From Streptomyces sp. B93 (GTDB lineage Bacteria; Actinomycetota; Actinomycetes; Streptomycetales; Streptomycetaceae), in the NCBI RefSeq assembly GCF_018070565.1, contig NZ_JAGPXL010000027.1, positions 1-64,000 of the forward strand: DNA of 64,000 nucleotides. Reading direction: 5' to 3'. This document shows, one piece after another, positions 42,583 to 51,232 of this stretch. The number at the start of each line of letters is the position of its first letter. The stretch's first letter is position 1. The translations under genes were made by a program, and so were the position numbers. A model generated the notes under the pieces. The model ran no database searches and had not been told where the DNA came from. It saw nothing but the letters and a program-made list of their open reading frames with translations.

Positions 42583-43005
42583 ATGTTCGTGCGCTCCGCA
42601 CTCGCCCGTCTCGCCATAGCCGCCGCGGCCACCGCCCTCGCCTCCGCCGTCGCGGTCACCCCCGCGACCGCCGGGGAGGAACGGGGCGGCGACGGCGTCG
42701 GCGGCGACAGCAGCCAGCTCGAGTTCGATCCCCGCCACGACAGCGGGAGTCACCACTCCGGCCAGAACCCACGCCTCTACAAGGGCCGGGTCACCGCGAG
42801 CACCCTGCTGCTGCGCAGCGCCCCCAACCGGGGCAGCCAGGTCATCGGGACCGCCCACCGGGGTCAGATCGTCAAGATCTTCTGCAAGACGGTGGGCCAG
42901 AACGTGGACGGCAACAACCGGTGGTACCTCCTCACGAACGGCACCTGGGCCTGGGCCTCGGCCCGCTACATCGACAACATCGGCCCCGCACCGCGCTGGT
43001 GCTGA
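42583..43005 (+). CDS. Secreted SH3-domain protein
   Basis: A 140-residue protein from the ATG at 42583 with GGAGG at the right distance; the open frame begins earlier but lacks one. A signal peptide (residues 1-32, AIAAAATALASAVAVTPATA) is followed by a Gly/Asp linker and a bacterial SH3 domain (TLLLRSAPNRGSQVIGTAHR, WAWASARYIDNIG) with two or three cysteines. Such domains bind cell-wall peptidoglycan. Confidence 0.8.
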   Translation: MFVRSALARLAIAAAATALASAVAVTPATAGEERGGDGVGGDSSQLEFDPRHDSGSHHSGQNPRLYKGRVTASTLLLRSAPNRGSQVIGTAHRGQIVKIFCKTVGQNVDGNNRWYLLTNGTWAWASARYIDNIGPAPRWC

Positions 43006-43069
43006 CGCGCCCGGCGGACACCCGGGCACACAAGGCGCGCAAGGAGTTGCATTTGGATAAGTTCCGGAC

Positions 43070-44455
43070 ATGAACCAGGCCGGAACCACCAAGGCCGGAA
43101 CCCTCGTCACGGCGGACGCTTCCCCACCCGCCGTACGACTCCCCCGGCGCCGTGGCATCGAACTCGCCCTCATCGTCGTCGCCGTGCTGCTGTCGGTGTA
43201 CGGCTACTGCGAGGTCGGCCTGGCCCGGCAGGGCACCGTCCCGCCCGGCGCCGCCGGTTACGGCGCCGGGCTGGGCGTGCTCGCCCTGCTCGCCCATCTC
43301 GCCGTACGGCTGCGCGCCCCGTACGCGGACCCGCTGCTGCTGCCCATCGGGGTGCTGCTCAACGGGCTCGGCCTGGTGCTGATCTACCGCCTGGACCTGG
43401 AGACGTCCGGCGACCCCGCGGCGCCCGCCCAGCTGGTCTGGTCGACGCTCGGCGTGGCCCTGTTCATCGGGATCGTCCTCATCCTCCGCGACCATCGCGT
43501 CCTCCAGCGCTACACCTACGTCTGCGTGGCCGCGGCGCTCGGCCTGCTGACGCTGCCGATCCTCTTCCCCGCGGTGAACGGCGCCCGCATCTGGATCCGC
43601 GTCGCCGGTTTCTCCATCCAGCCCGGCGAGTTCGCCAAGGTGCTGCTCGCGGTGTTCTTCGCCGCCTACCTGGCCGCCAACCGCACCGCGCTGACGTACA
43701 CCGGCCGCCGTATCCGGCGGCTCCAGCTGCCCACCGGCCGGGTGCTGGGCCCCGTCGTCGCCGTCTGGCTGGTCAGCGTCGGCGTCCTCGTCCTGGAACG
43801 CGACCTCGGCACGTCGTTGCTCTTCTTCGGCCTCTTCGTCGTCCTCCTCTACGTCGCCACCGGCCGCACCGGCTGGATCGCCGTCGGCCTGCTGCTCGCG
43901 GTGCTCGGCGCGGTCGCGGTGGGACACCTCGAACCGCATGTCGCGGCCCGCATCCAGGACTGGCTGCACCCCTACGCGTCGATCGAGGCGGGCCAGGGCC
44001 CCAGCCAGCTCGCCCAGTCCCTGTTCGCCTTCACCGCGGGCGGCCTGCTCGGCACCGGCCTCGGACTCGGCCACTCCGTCCTCATCGGGTTCGCCGTCAA
44101 GTCCGACTTCATCCTGGCGACCGCCGGCGAGGAACTGGGCTGGGTCGGCCTGTCCGCGATCTTCCTCCTCTACGGCCTCCTCGTGGAGCGCGGCTACCGG
44201 GCGGGCCTCGCCCTGCGCGACCCGTTCGGGCGGCTGCTCGCGGTCGGGCTCGCCTCGATCGTGGCGCTCCAGGTGTTCGTCATCGCGGGCGGCGTGACCG
44301 GCCTGATCCCCCTGACCGGCATGGCGATGCCGTTCCTGGCCCAGGGTGGCTCCTCGGTGGTCACCAACTGGGCGATCCTCGCCCTGCTGATCCGCCTCAG
44401 CCACTCCGCCCGCCACCAGCCCGACCCCCGCCCCGCCCACCGGGTGGCGGCGTGA
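43070..44455 (+). CDS. FtsW/RodA/SpoVE-family peptidoglycan glycosyltransferase
   Basis: A 461-residue polytopic membrane protein with about ten hydrophobic segments. SEDS motifs are ARIWIRVAGFSIQPGEFAKV, VLERDLGTSLLFFGLF and, near the end, GLIPLTGMAMPFLAQGGSS. It polymerises lipid II with a cognate class B PBP. It is followed by a repeat ORF and the PBP at 44811, the usual SEDS-PBP pairing. Its stop overlaps the GTG of that repeat ORF. Confidence 0.93.
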   Translation: MNQAGTTKAGTLVTADASPPAVRLPRRRGIELALIVVAVLLSVYGYCEVGLARQGTVPPGAAGYGAGLGVLALLAHLAVRLRAPYADPLLLPIGVLLNGLGLVLIYRLDLETSGDPAAPAQLVWSTLGVALFIGIVLILRDHRVLQRYTYVCVAAALGLLTLPILFPAVNGARIWIRVAGFSIQPGEFAKVLLAVFFAAYLAANRTALTYTGRRIRRLQLPTGRVLGPVVAVWLVSVGVLVLERDLGTSLLFFGLFVVLLYVATGRTGWIAVGLLLAVLGAVAVGHLEPHVAARIQDWLHPYASIEAGQGPSQLAQSLFAFTAGGLLGTGLGLGHSVLIGFAVKSDFILATAGEELGWVGLSAIFLLYGLLVERGYRAGLALRDPFGRLLAVGLASIVALQVFVIAGGVTGLIPLTGMAMPFLAQGGSSVVTNWAILALLIRLSHSARHQPDPRPAHRVAA

Positions 44456-44814
44456 GGGGCGGGGCGGGGCGGTCGCCGGGGGGCGGGATGCCGGGCGGCC
44501 TCCGACGCGCGGCGGGGGCCGGGGTGCCGGGCGGGGTGCGGCACTTGGCGGGCGGGGGGACGGCACGTGACCCGTGGCACTCGGCAGACGGCGGCGCGAC
44601 GGACGGACTGCGGCACACGACAGACGGCGGCGCCACGGACGGACTGCGGCACACGACAGGCAGCGCAACGGCACGCGGCCTGCGGCACACGACAGACGGC
44701 GGCGCCACGGACGGACTGCGGGACTCCGCGGGCCGCGGACCGACGGACGGTCTGCGGCATTCCGCGGGCCGCGGCGTCATGGGCGGGGTGGAGCAGTCGT
44801 GGAGGGCGGGATGA
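44452..44814 (+). CDS. Possible 120-residue repeat ORF between SEDS and PBP genes
   Basis: An open frame that starts at a GTG overlapping the SEDS-gene stop (GTGA) and ends at a TGA overlapping the first possible PBP start (ATGA). Its product is Gly/Ala/Arg-rich, with about five and a half copies of a 12-residue unit (HTTDGGATDGLR) from an in-frame 36-bp tandem repeat (44578 to about 44790). No domain, signal or membrane segment is seen. It may be a real small protein or only a translated spacer grown by slippage. Confidence 0.35.
   Translation: MRGGAGRSPGGGMPGGLRRAAGAGVPGGVRHLAGGGTARDPWHSADGGATDGLRHTTDGGATDGLRHTTGSATARGLRHTTDGGATDGLRDSAGRGPTDGLRHSAGRGVMGGVEQSWRAG
44578..44793 (+). repeat. 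In-frame 36-bp tandem repeat
   Basis: Five full units at 44578, 44614, 44650, 44686 and 44722, plus a partial one. Copies 2 and 4 are identical and the others diverge by substitutions only. The period is a multiple of three, so a reading frame is kept throughout. Confidence 0.85.
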
Positions 44815-46352
44815 AGAGTGGTGCGGGGCGGACGCCGGGGTCCGGGGACCGGGAGCGGCCGATGAGGGGGGCGGAGGGGCGGGTCATGAGCCGGTGCATC
44901 CGGCACACCACCGTCTTCGGTGCCGTCCTGCTGACCGCGCTGCTCCTCAACACCGCCCGCCTCCAGATCGTCCAGGCCACCGCCCAGGACACCAACCCGG
45001 CCGACCGCCGCCCCACCATCGCCCGCTACGCCCAGCCCCGCGGCGACATCCTCGTCGGCGGACGGCCCATCACCGGCTCCGAGGACACCGGCGAGCAGCT
45101 CCGCCACGAACGCGCCTACACCGACGGCCCGTTGTACGCCCCCGTCACCGGCTTCGCCTCCCAGCGCTACGGCGAGACACTGCTCGAAGCCACCGAGGAC
45201 GCCGTGCTCTCCGGCACCGACCCGATGCTCTCCGCGCTCCCCCTCTGGAACGACCTGGCCCGCGCCCGCGCCGCCGGGGGCCAGGTCGTCACCACCCTCG
45301 ACGCGAAGGCGCAGCGGGCGGCGTTCCGGGGGCTGGGCGAGCGCACCGGCGCGGTCGCCGCGATCGAGCCGTCCACCGGCCGGGTCCTCGCGCTGGTGTC
45401 CACGCCGTCGTACGACCCCGGCGTGCTGTCCGGCAACGACGAGACGGTGATCCGGGCCTGGGCGCGGCTCAACGCCGACCCCGACAAGCCCATGCTGAAC
45501 CGGGCGGCCCGTCAGACGTACCCGCCCGGCTCCACGTTCAAGGTGGTCACCGCGGCGGCGGCCCTGGACGCGGGCGTCGTACGCGACCCGAACGCACGGA
45601 CCCGCTCCCCCGCCCCGTACACCCTCCCCGGCACGACGACCGCCCTTACCAACGAGTTCCACGGCTGTGCGGACGCCTCCCTGCGGGAGGCGTTCACCTG
45701 GTCCTGCAACACGGTGTTCGCGAAGCTCGGCGTGGCGGTCGGCGCGGAGACCATGGCCGCCAAGGCCCGGGCCTTCGGCTTCAACGACGCGGAACTGCGC
45801 ATCCCCTACGCCGTCGCGCGCAGCACCTTCGACCCCACCGTAGACAAGGCACAGCTGGCCCTGTCGTCCATCGGTCAGTACAACACCCGGGCCACCCCGC
45901 TCCAGATGGCGATGGTCGCGGGCGCCGTCGCGAGCGGTGGTCAGCTGCGCACGCCGTACCTGGTGGAACGCACGACCTCGGCCCACGGCACGACCATCTC
46001 CACGACCGGCCCGCGCCCCGCACGCCAGGTGATGAAGCCGTCCACGGCCGCCCACCTGCGCGACCTGATGCGCGACGTCGTCGAACGCGGCACCGGCCGC
46101 AACGCCGCCCTCCCCGCCACCACCGTCGGCGGCAAGACCGGCACCGCCCAGCACGGCGTCGGCAACACCGGCACCCCGTACGCCTGGTTCATCTCCTGGG
46201 CCCAGCGCGACGACGCCCCGGAGGCCGCGGTGGCGGTCGCGGTGGTGGTGGAGGACGCGTCGGCGCGGCGCGGCGAGATCAGCGGCGGCGGGGTGGCGGC
46301 CCCGATCGCGCGGGCGGTGATGGAGGCGGTGGTCAGGGGCGGCGGCGGTTGA
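44811..46352 (+). CDS. Class B penicillin-binding protein paired with the SEDS gene
   Basis: 513 residues from the ATG at 44811, which overlaps the preceding stop and has GGAGGG; the ATG at 44886 (MSRCIRH) is an alternative that gives the usual family N-terminus. One membrane anchor (HTTVFGAVLLTALLLNTARL). Transpeptidase motifs: PPGSTFKVV, WSCNTVFAKL and GGKTGTAQHG. It closely resembles PbpA of the clavulanic-acid cluster. It is the likely partner of the upstream SEDS polymerase in septal or elongation-type wall synthesis. Confidence 0.9.
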   Translation: MKSGAGRTPGSGDRERPMRGAEGRVMSRCIRHTTVFGAVLLTALLLNTARLQIVQATAQDTNPADRRPTIARYAQPRGDILVGGRPITGSEDTGEQLRHERAYTDGPLYAPVTGFASQRYGETLLEATEDAVLSGTDPMLSALPLWNDLARARAAGGQVVTTLDAKAQRAAFRGLGERTGAVAAIEPSTGRVLALVSTPSYDPGVLSGNDETVIRAWARLNADPDKPMLNRAARQTYPPGSTFKVVTAAAALDAGVVRDPNARTRSPAPYTLPGTTTALTNEFHGCADASLREAFTWSCNTVFAKLGVAVGAETMAAKARAFGFNDAELRIPYAVARSTFDPTVDKAQLALSSIGQYNTRATPLQMAMVAGAVASGGQLRTPYLVERTTSAHGTTISTTGPRPARQVMKPSTAAHLRDLMRDVVERGTGRNAALPATTVGGKTGTAQHGVGNTGTPYAWFISWAQRDDAPEAAVAVAVVVEDASARRGEISGGGVAAPIARAVMEAVVRGGGG

Positions 46353-46673
46353 TGGCGGTGAGGTCGATGTCGAGGGGGAAGGGCGCGGCTACCTTGAGGC
46401 GGTCGTGGAAGATGCCCGTCAGGCCGTAGCTCTGGGTGGCGGAGTCGAGTTCGAAGACGTAGACCACGGGCAGGCCGTCGTTCTCATCGACTCGCCAGTT
46501 CCACTCGCTGGCCATGCGCTTGCTGGAACACGCCCTCCTGTCTCAGGTGCCGGACGAGCTTGAGGCCGTCAGGGAGATGACCATCAAGCTCAACAAGCGC
46601 AACCGGCCGGAGCCGGATGCGGGCGCGCCCACTCGTAGTCGTCGTCCAGCCCGTAGTCACGCGCGGCGCTCAT
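46333..46673 (-). pseudogene. Uma2-family gene broken by an internal inversion
   Basis: Three pieces of one Uma2 (PD-(D/E)XK-fold) gene can be read. The N-terminus is on the minus strand from 46673 (MSAARDYGLDDDYEWAR). A middle piece lies on the plus strand at 46514-46618 (LLEHALLSQVPDELEAVREM then TIKLNKRNRPEPD). The C-terminus is on the minus strand at 46515-46333 (WRVDENDGLPVVYVFELD, IFHDRLKVAAPFPLDIDL). The middle segment is therefore inverted and the catalytic centre is deleted. The tail overlaps the end of the PBP gene by 20 bp. No product is expected. Confidence 0.7.
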
Positions 46674-46754
46674 GATCGCTCCCATGTGCCGGAGACTGCC
46701 TGGCACTGCCAGCGTACCCAGGCGGGTATGACGACTCGCCCGTCGAACGAGTGA

Positions 46755-47867
46755 TCACCCCCCAGGCCGTTGACCCTCCTCGATCGCCTCCGTCACCTCC
46801 GCCACCCGAGCCCTCTCCTCCGCCGCGAAGCGTTCCGCGTCCAGGCGTTCGGCGACCTCCTCGTCCTCGCGCATCAGCAGGTCCAGGCTGGAGTCGCCCA
46901 GTTCCAGGACGCCCATGTCGACGTAGGCCTGCTGGAGCCGCTTGCCCCACAGGCCGATGTCCTTGACGCAGGGGACGATGCGGGAGAAGAGGAGCTTGCG
47001 GAACAGGGCGAGGAACTCGGACTGCTCGCTGTACTCCTCCGCCTCGGCGGTCGGGATGCCGTAGTTCTCCAGGACCTCGACGCCCCGCAGCCGGTCCCGC
47101 ATGAGGTAGCAGCCCTCGATGACGAACTCCTCGCGTTCGCGCAGTTCGGCGTCGGTCAGCTGTTTGTAGTAGTCGCGCAGGGCCATCCGGCCGAAGGCGA
47201 CGTGCCGGGCCTCGTCCTGCATGACGTAGGCGAGGATCTGCTTCGGCAGGGGCTTGTCCGTGGAGTCGCGGATCATGCCGAAGGCGGCCAGGGCCAGGCC
47301 CTCGATCAGGACCTGCATCCCCAGGTAGGGCATGTCCCAGCGGCGGTCGCGGAGGGTGTCGCCGAGGAGGGACTTGAGGTTGTCGTTGATCGGGTAGAGC
47401 ATCCCGATCTTGTCGTGCAGGAAGCGGCCGTAGATCTCGGCGTGCCGGGCCTCGTCCATGGTCTGGGTGGCCGAGTAGAACTTGGCGTCCAGGTCGGGGA
47501 CGGACTCGACGATCCGGGCGGCGCAGACCATCGCGCCCTGCTCACCGTGGAGGAACTGGCTGAACTGCCAGGAGGCGTAGTGGCGGCGCAGCTCGCCCTT
47601 GTCCTTCTCGTTGAGCTTGGCCCAGTGCCGGGTGCCGTACAGGGACAGCGACTCGTCGGGGACGCCGAGGGGGTCGTAGGGGTCGACCTCCAGGTCCCAG
47701 TCGATGCGCCTGGCGCCGTCCCACTGCTTGTCCTTGCCCTTCTGGTAGAGGGCGAGGAGACGTTCGCGGCCGTCGTCGTACTCCCAGCTGAAACGGGCCG
47801 CACCGGTCGCGGGCACGGCCCAGGTGGGCTCTCCGTGGTCCATTGCGTAGACGTCTGAGGTCGGCAT
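46755..47867 (-). CDS. Ferritin-like/R2-like di-iron protein
   Basis: A 370-residue helical protein from MPTSDVYAMDHG at 47867. Carboxylate/His di-iron motifs appear twice: GEQGAMVCAAR then MDEARHAEIYGRF, and later LIEGLALAAFG then QDEARHVAFGRM. This is the four-helix ribonucleotide-reductase-R2-like oxygenase layout. The substrate is unknown. It is divergent from an AurF-like di-iron oxygenase (48005) with 137 bp between starts; a TetR regulator follows that gene. The two oxygenases probably share a promoter region and possibly a pathway. Confidence 0.75.
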   Translation of the reverse strand: MPTSDVYAMDHGEPTWAVPATGAARFSWEYDDGRERLLALYQKGKDKQWDGARRIDWDLEVDPYDPLGVPDESLSLYGTRHWAKLNEKDKGELRRHYASWQFSQFLHGEQGAMVCAARIVESVPDLDAKFYSATQTMDEARHAEIYGRFLHDKIGMLYPINDNLKSLLGDTLRDRRWDMPYLGMQVLIEGLALAAFGMIRDSTDKPLPKQILAYVMQDEARHVAFGRMALRDYYKQLTDAELREREEFVIEGCYLMRDRLRGVEVLENYGIPTAEAEEYSEQSEFLALFRKLLFSRIVPCVKDIGLWGKRLQQAYVDMGVLELGDSSLDLLMREDEEVAERLDAERFAAEERARVAEVTEAIEEGQRPGG

Positions 47868-48004
47868 GCTTCGCAGAGTCACACGTAGACGTCGAGTCAA
47901 CAAGATGTCGCGCAGGGGATTGACGGGCTTGCTGACAAGCAGTCTCATAAGTGCAGTGACCCGTGAGTAACCCCATGCCCTCCCGTACGACGAGGTGGAC
48001 AGCC

Positions 48005-48943
48005 ATGACAACCCTGACGGAAGTCGACGCGCTGGAAGGGCTGCGCGACGCGCTCGGCCTGCTCAAGGACCGGGAGCAGGTGGCCGAGCGGCTGCTCGAG
48101 TCTTCCGCCAAGCACAGCTTCGACCCGGACAAGGAACTCGACTGGGACGCCCCCTTCGAGGACGGCAAGTGGTTCTGGCCCCCGGAGCTGGTGTCCCTGT
48201 ACGACACCCCGATGTGGCGGCGGATGAGCGAGGAGCAGCGCATCCTGCTCTCCCAGCACGAGGCGGCGGCGCTCGCCTCGCTCGGCATCTGGTTCGAACT
48301 GATCCTGATGCAGCTGCTCGTCCGGCACATCTACGACAAGGCCGCCACGAGCGCCCACGTGCGCTACGCCCTCACCGAGATCGAGGACGAGTGCCGCCAC
48401 TCCAAGATGTTCGCCCGGCTGATATCCCGCGGCGAGACGCCCTGGTACCCGGTGAGCAGGACCCACCAGCACCTCGGCCGCCTGTTCAAGACCATCTCCA
48501 CCACGCCGGGCTCCTTCACCGCCACCCTGCTCGGTGAGGAGGTCCTCGACTGGATGCAGCGGCTGACCTTCCCCGACGAGCGCGTACAGCCCCTGATCCG
48601 GGGCGTCACCCGCATCCACGTCGTGGAGGAGGCCCGACACGTCCGGTACGCCCGTGAGGAGCTGCGGCGCCAGATGGTCACCGCCCCGAAGTGGTCGCAG
48701 GAGTTCACCCGGGTCACCTCCGGCGAGTTCGCCCGCGTCTTCTCCGTCGCCTTCGTCAACCCGGAGGTGTACACCAACGTGGGTCTCGACAAGCGCGAGG
48801 CGATGGCCCAGGTCAAGGCGAGCGGCCACCGGCGGGAGATCATGCAGACCGGCGCGAAGCGGCTGACGGACTTCCTCGACGACATCGGCGTGCTGCGCGG
48901 CGTCGGACGACGCCTGTGGCAGTCCTCCGGCCTGCTGGCCTGA
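48005..48943 (+). CDS. AurF-like di-iron oxygenase
   Basis: A 312-residue protein from the ATG at 48005 with GAGG 9 bases upstream (an earlier GTG at 47963 is less likely). It resembles the AurF family of di-iron N-oxygenases: SQHEAAALASLGIWFELILM, EIEDECRHSKMFARL and VTRIHVVEEARHVRYA supply the Glu/His ligands. AurF itself oxidises p-aminobenzoate to p-nitrobenzoate, but this family is broad and the substrate here is unknown. A TetR gene lies 83 bp downstream. Confidence 0.82.
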   Translation: MTTLTEVDALEGLRDALGLLKDREQVAERLLESSAKHSFDPDKELDWDAPFEDGKWFWPPELVSLYDTPMWRRMSEEQRILLSQHEAAALASLGIWFELILMQLLVRHIYDKAATSAHVRYALTEIEDECRHSKMFARLISRGETPWYPVSRTHQHLGRLFKTISTTPGSFTATLLGEEVLDWMQRLTFPDERVQPLIRGVTRIHVVEEARHVRYAREELRRQMVTAPKWSQEFTRVTSGEFARVFSVAFVNPEVYTNVGLDKREAMAQVKASGHRREIMQTGAKRLTDFLDDIGVLRGVGRRLWQSSGLLA

Positions 48944-49026
48944 CCGGCCCGTCACCCCTGGCCGGAATCGTGGCGCCCGCCGCCGACCGTGACCGCCCGT
49001 CCGCGCGGGCGGTTACGCTGCTGGTC

Positions 49027-49674
49027 ATGAGCCCGCAGGCCGCCACCCCCGCCTACCGTCGTCTCAGCGTCGAGGAGCGCCGCAGCCAACTCCTGGACGC
49101 CGCGCTCTCCCTCTTCGCGCACCGCGCGCCCGAGGACGTCTCGCTGGACGACGTGGCGGAGGCGGCGGGGGTCTCCCGGCCCCTGGTGTACCGGTACTTC
49201 CCCGGCGGCAAGCAACAGCTCTACGAGGCCGCGCTGCGCTCCGCCGCCGAGGAACTCCGCGGCTGCTTCGACGAACCCCGCGAGGGCCCGCTGCTGCCCC
49301 GGTTGCACCGCGCCCTCGACCGCTACCTCACCTTCGTCGACGGCCACGACGCCGGGTTCAGCGCCCTGCTCCAGGGCGGCAGCGTCGTCGAGACCTCCCG
49401 CACCACCGCCATCGTCGACGGGGTGCGCCGCGCCGCCGCCGACCACATCATGCGCCATCTGGACGTCGCCGACCCCGGCCCCCGGCTCCGGATGACCGTC
49501 CGCATGTGGATCACGGCGGTGGAGGCGGCGTCCCTCATCTGGCTCGACGAGGACAAGCAGCCCCCCCTGGAGGAGCTGCGGGACTGGCTGGTCGACCAGT
49601 TCGTCGCCGTCCTCACGGTCACCGCGACCCGCGACCCCCAGACGGCGACAGTCCTCTCAACCTTGTCCGACTGA
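49027..49674 (+). CDS. TetR-family regulator
   Basis: A 215-residue regulator from the ATG at 49027. The N-terminal helix-turn-helix is classical: LLDAALSLFAHRAPEDVSLD, then DVAEAAGVSRPLVYRYFPGG. The C-terminal ligand domain is helical (TVRMWITAVEAASLIWLDED). It lies just after the AurF-like gene on the same strand and may control the divergent di-iron pair. The open frame extends upstream into the AurF-like gene, but without a start of comparable quality. Confidence 0.88.
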   Translation: MSPQAATPAYRRLSVEERRSQLLDAALSLFAHRAPEDVSLDDVAEAAGVSRPLVYRYFPGGKQQLYEAALRSAAEELRGCFDEPREGPLLPRLHRALDRYLTFVDGHDAGFSALLQGGSVVETSRTTAIVDGVRRAAADHIMRHLDVADPGPRLRMTVRMWITAVEAASLIWLDEDKQPPLEELRDWLVDQFVAVLTVTATRDPQTATVLSTLSD

Positions 49675-49787
49675 CCCCACCCCCCGGGAACCCACGGCCA
49701 GGACGGCCCACCCAGGGGCGCGGGGAACTGCGCGACCAGCCCGCCACGACCCGCACCCGCCCCCGGCACCCCGGCCCACCCCCGCCG

Positions 49788-50069
49788 ATGGCGGAAACTG
49801 TTCCCGTGAAGAGCGAAGACACCCCCTTCGAGGGCGGCCCCATGGACGGCCGTGTCCTCCCCGTCCTCCTGGGCATCACCGGGCATCCGCCCAAGACGTA
49901 CCGCATCCCCCTCCCCGCCCCGGACGGCGGCCGGCCCACCGTGCTGGTCTACCGCCGGGTCCCCCGGGGCACGGGCCGCCGCTGGAAGTACGCCTACGAC
50001 CCCACCGGCGAGCACGGCGGCCGCCGGATGAGGTGGCCCTGGAGCACGTCGCGGCACGCCCAAGGGTGA
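49788..50069 (+). CDS. Small hypothetical protein
   Basis: A 93-residue protein (ATG at 49788, or GTG at 49806). It contains GGPMDGRVLPVLLGITGHPP and VYRRVPRGTGRRWKYAYDPT, a pattern I recognise from short uncharacterised Streptomyces proteins. It is basic at the C-terminus, with no signal or membrane segment. It lies between the TetR gene and the NlpC/P60 hydrolase. Function is unknown. Confidence 0.5.
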   Translation: MAETVPVKSEDTPFEGGPMDGRVLPVLLGITGHPPKTYRIPLPAPDGGRPTVLVYRRVPRGTGRRWKYAYDPTGEHGGRRMRWPWSTSRHAQG

Positions 50070-50173
50070 CGCGTTACGCCATCCCGCGCACACTCGGCGC
50101 GCGCCCCGCGCACCCCCGCCTGATCCTCGCGGTGCGGAGCGGAAACGCCGCCCCGCGCACCGGAGGTGATGGC

Positions 50174-51214
50174 ATGTCAGGCAAGCTCGTGCGGCTGGTG
50201 TGTACGGCGGCCATGGCCGTCCAGGCCGCCACCCTCACGACCGCCCCGGCGACGGCCGTGCCCGAGCCCCGCGAACCCGCCCACCGCACCCTCTCCGACC
50301 TGCTGACGGACCTTCAGCAGCTGTACCGGCGGGCCGAGCGGGCCACGGAGACCTACAACGCCACCGACGAGAAGCTGCGCGCCCAGCGCGCGGAGGTCGC
50401 CCGCCTTGACGCCGCCCTGGCCCGTGCCCGGCTCTCCCTCCAGGACAGCCGGGGCGCGGCGGGCCGCCTGGCCCGGCAGCAGTACCAGGGCACCAGCGAC
50501 ATCTCCCCCTACGTACGGCTACTGCTCGCCCGCGACCCGCAGCGCGCCCTCGACCAGGGCCATGTGATCGGCCAGTTGGCCCGCGAGCGCGCCGAGACGC
50601 TGGACCGCCTCACCGGCACCGAGCACAAGGCCGCCGAGCTGGCCCGCAAGGCCCGTACCGCCCTGGACCGGCAGCTCACCCTCGCCCGGCAGCAGCGCGA
50701 GCAGCGCGACGACGTGCGCGACCGCCTCACCGACGTGGAGGAACTGCTCGCCTCCCTCACCCCGGAACAGCTCGCCGCACTCGCCGAGTTCGAGAAGTCG
50801 GGCGTCGACGAGGCGCAGCGGCGGCTGCTGTCCTCCGGTGCCCTCGGCGGCGACCACAAGCCGTCCGACCGGGGCGACCGGGCGCTGCGCCACGCCACCC
50901 GCCAGCTCGGCAAGCCGTACGAGTGGGGCGCGGAGGGCCCGGAGACGTACGACTGCTCCGGGCTGACCTCCGAGGCCTGGGCCCGTGCCGGTACGCCCAT
51001 CCCCCGGACCAGCCAGGAGCAGTGGGCGCGGCTGCCGAGGGTCCCCCTGACGGAGCTGCGGCCCGGTGACCTGGTCGTCTACTACCCGGACGCCACCCAT
51101 GTGGCCATCTACCAGGGCGACGGCAAGGTCATCCAGGCTCCCAGGACGGGCGAGCGGGTCAAGGTCTCCCCCATCGCCGCCCACCCCATCCTCGGCGCGG
51201 TGCGCCCCGGCTGA
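50174..51214 (+). CDS. Secreted NlpC/P60 peptidoglycan hydrolase
   Basis: A 346-residue protein starting at the ATG at 50174 behind GGAGGTGA. A signal peptide (about 1-30, ending ATA-VPEP) is followed by a long coiled coil (about 45-220, LTDLQQLYRRAERATETYNA onwards). A C-terminal NlpC/P60 domain follows with catalytic Cys in TYDCSGLTSEAWARAG and His in DATHVAIYQGDGKVI. This RipA/CwlO-like layout implies a cell-wall DL-endopeptidase. Confidence 0.93.
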   Translation: MSGKLVRLVCTAAMAVQAATLTTAPATAVPEPREPAHRTLSDLLTDLQQLYRRAERATETYNATDEKLRAQRAEVARLDAALARARLSLQDSRGAAGRLARQQYQGTSDISPYVRLLLARDPQRALDQGHVIGQLARERAETLDRLTGTEHKAAELARKARTALDRQLTLARQQREQRDDVRDRLTDVEELLASLTPEQLAALAEFEKSGVDEAQRRLLSSGALGGDHKPSDRGDRALRHATRQLGKPYEWGAEGPETYDCSGLTSEAWARAGTPIPRTSQEQWARLPRVPLTELRPGDLVVYYPDATHVAIYQGDGKVIQAPRTGERVKVSPIAAHPILGAVRPG

Positions 51215-51232
51215 CGAAGGGGCGCCGAGCGC

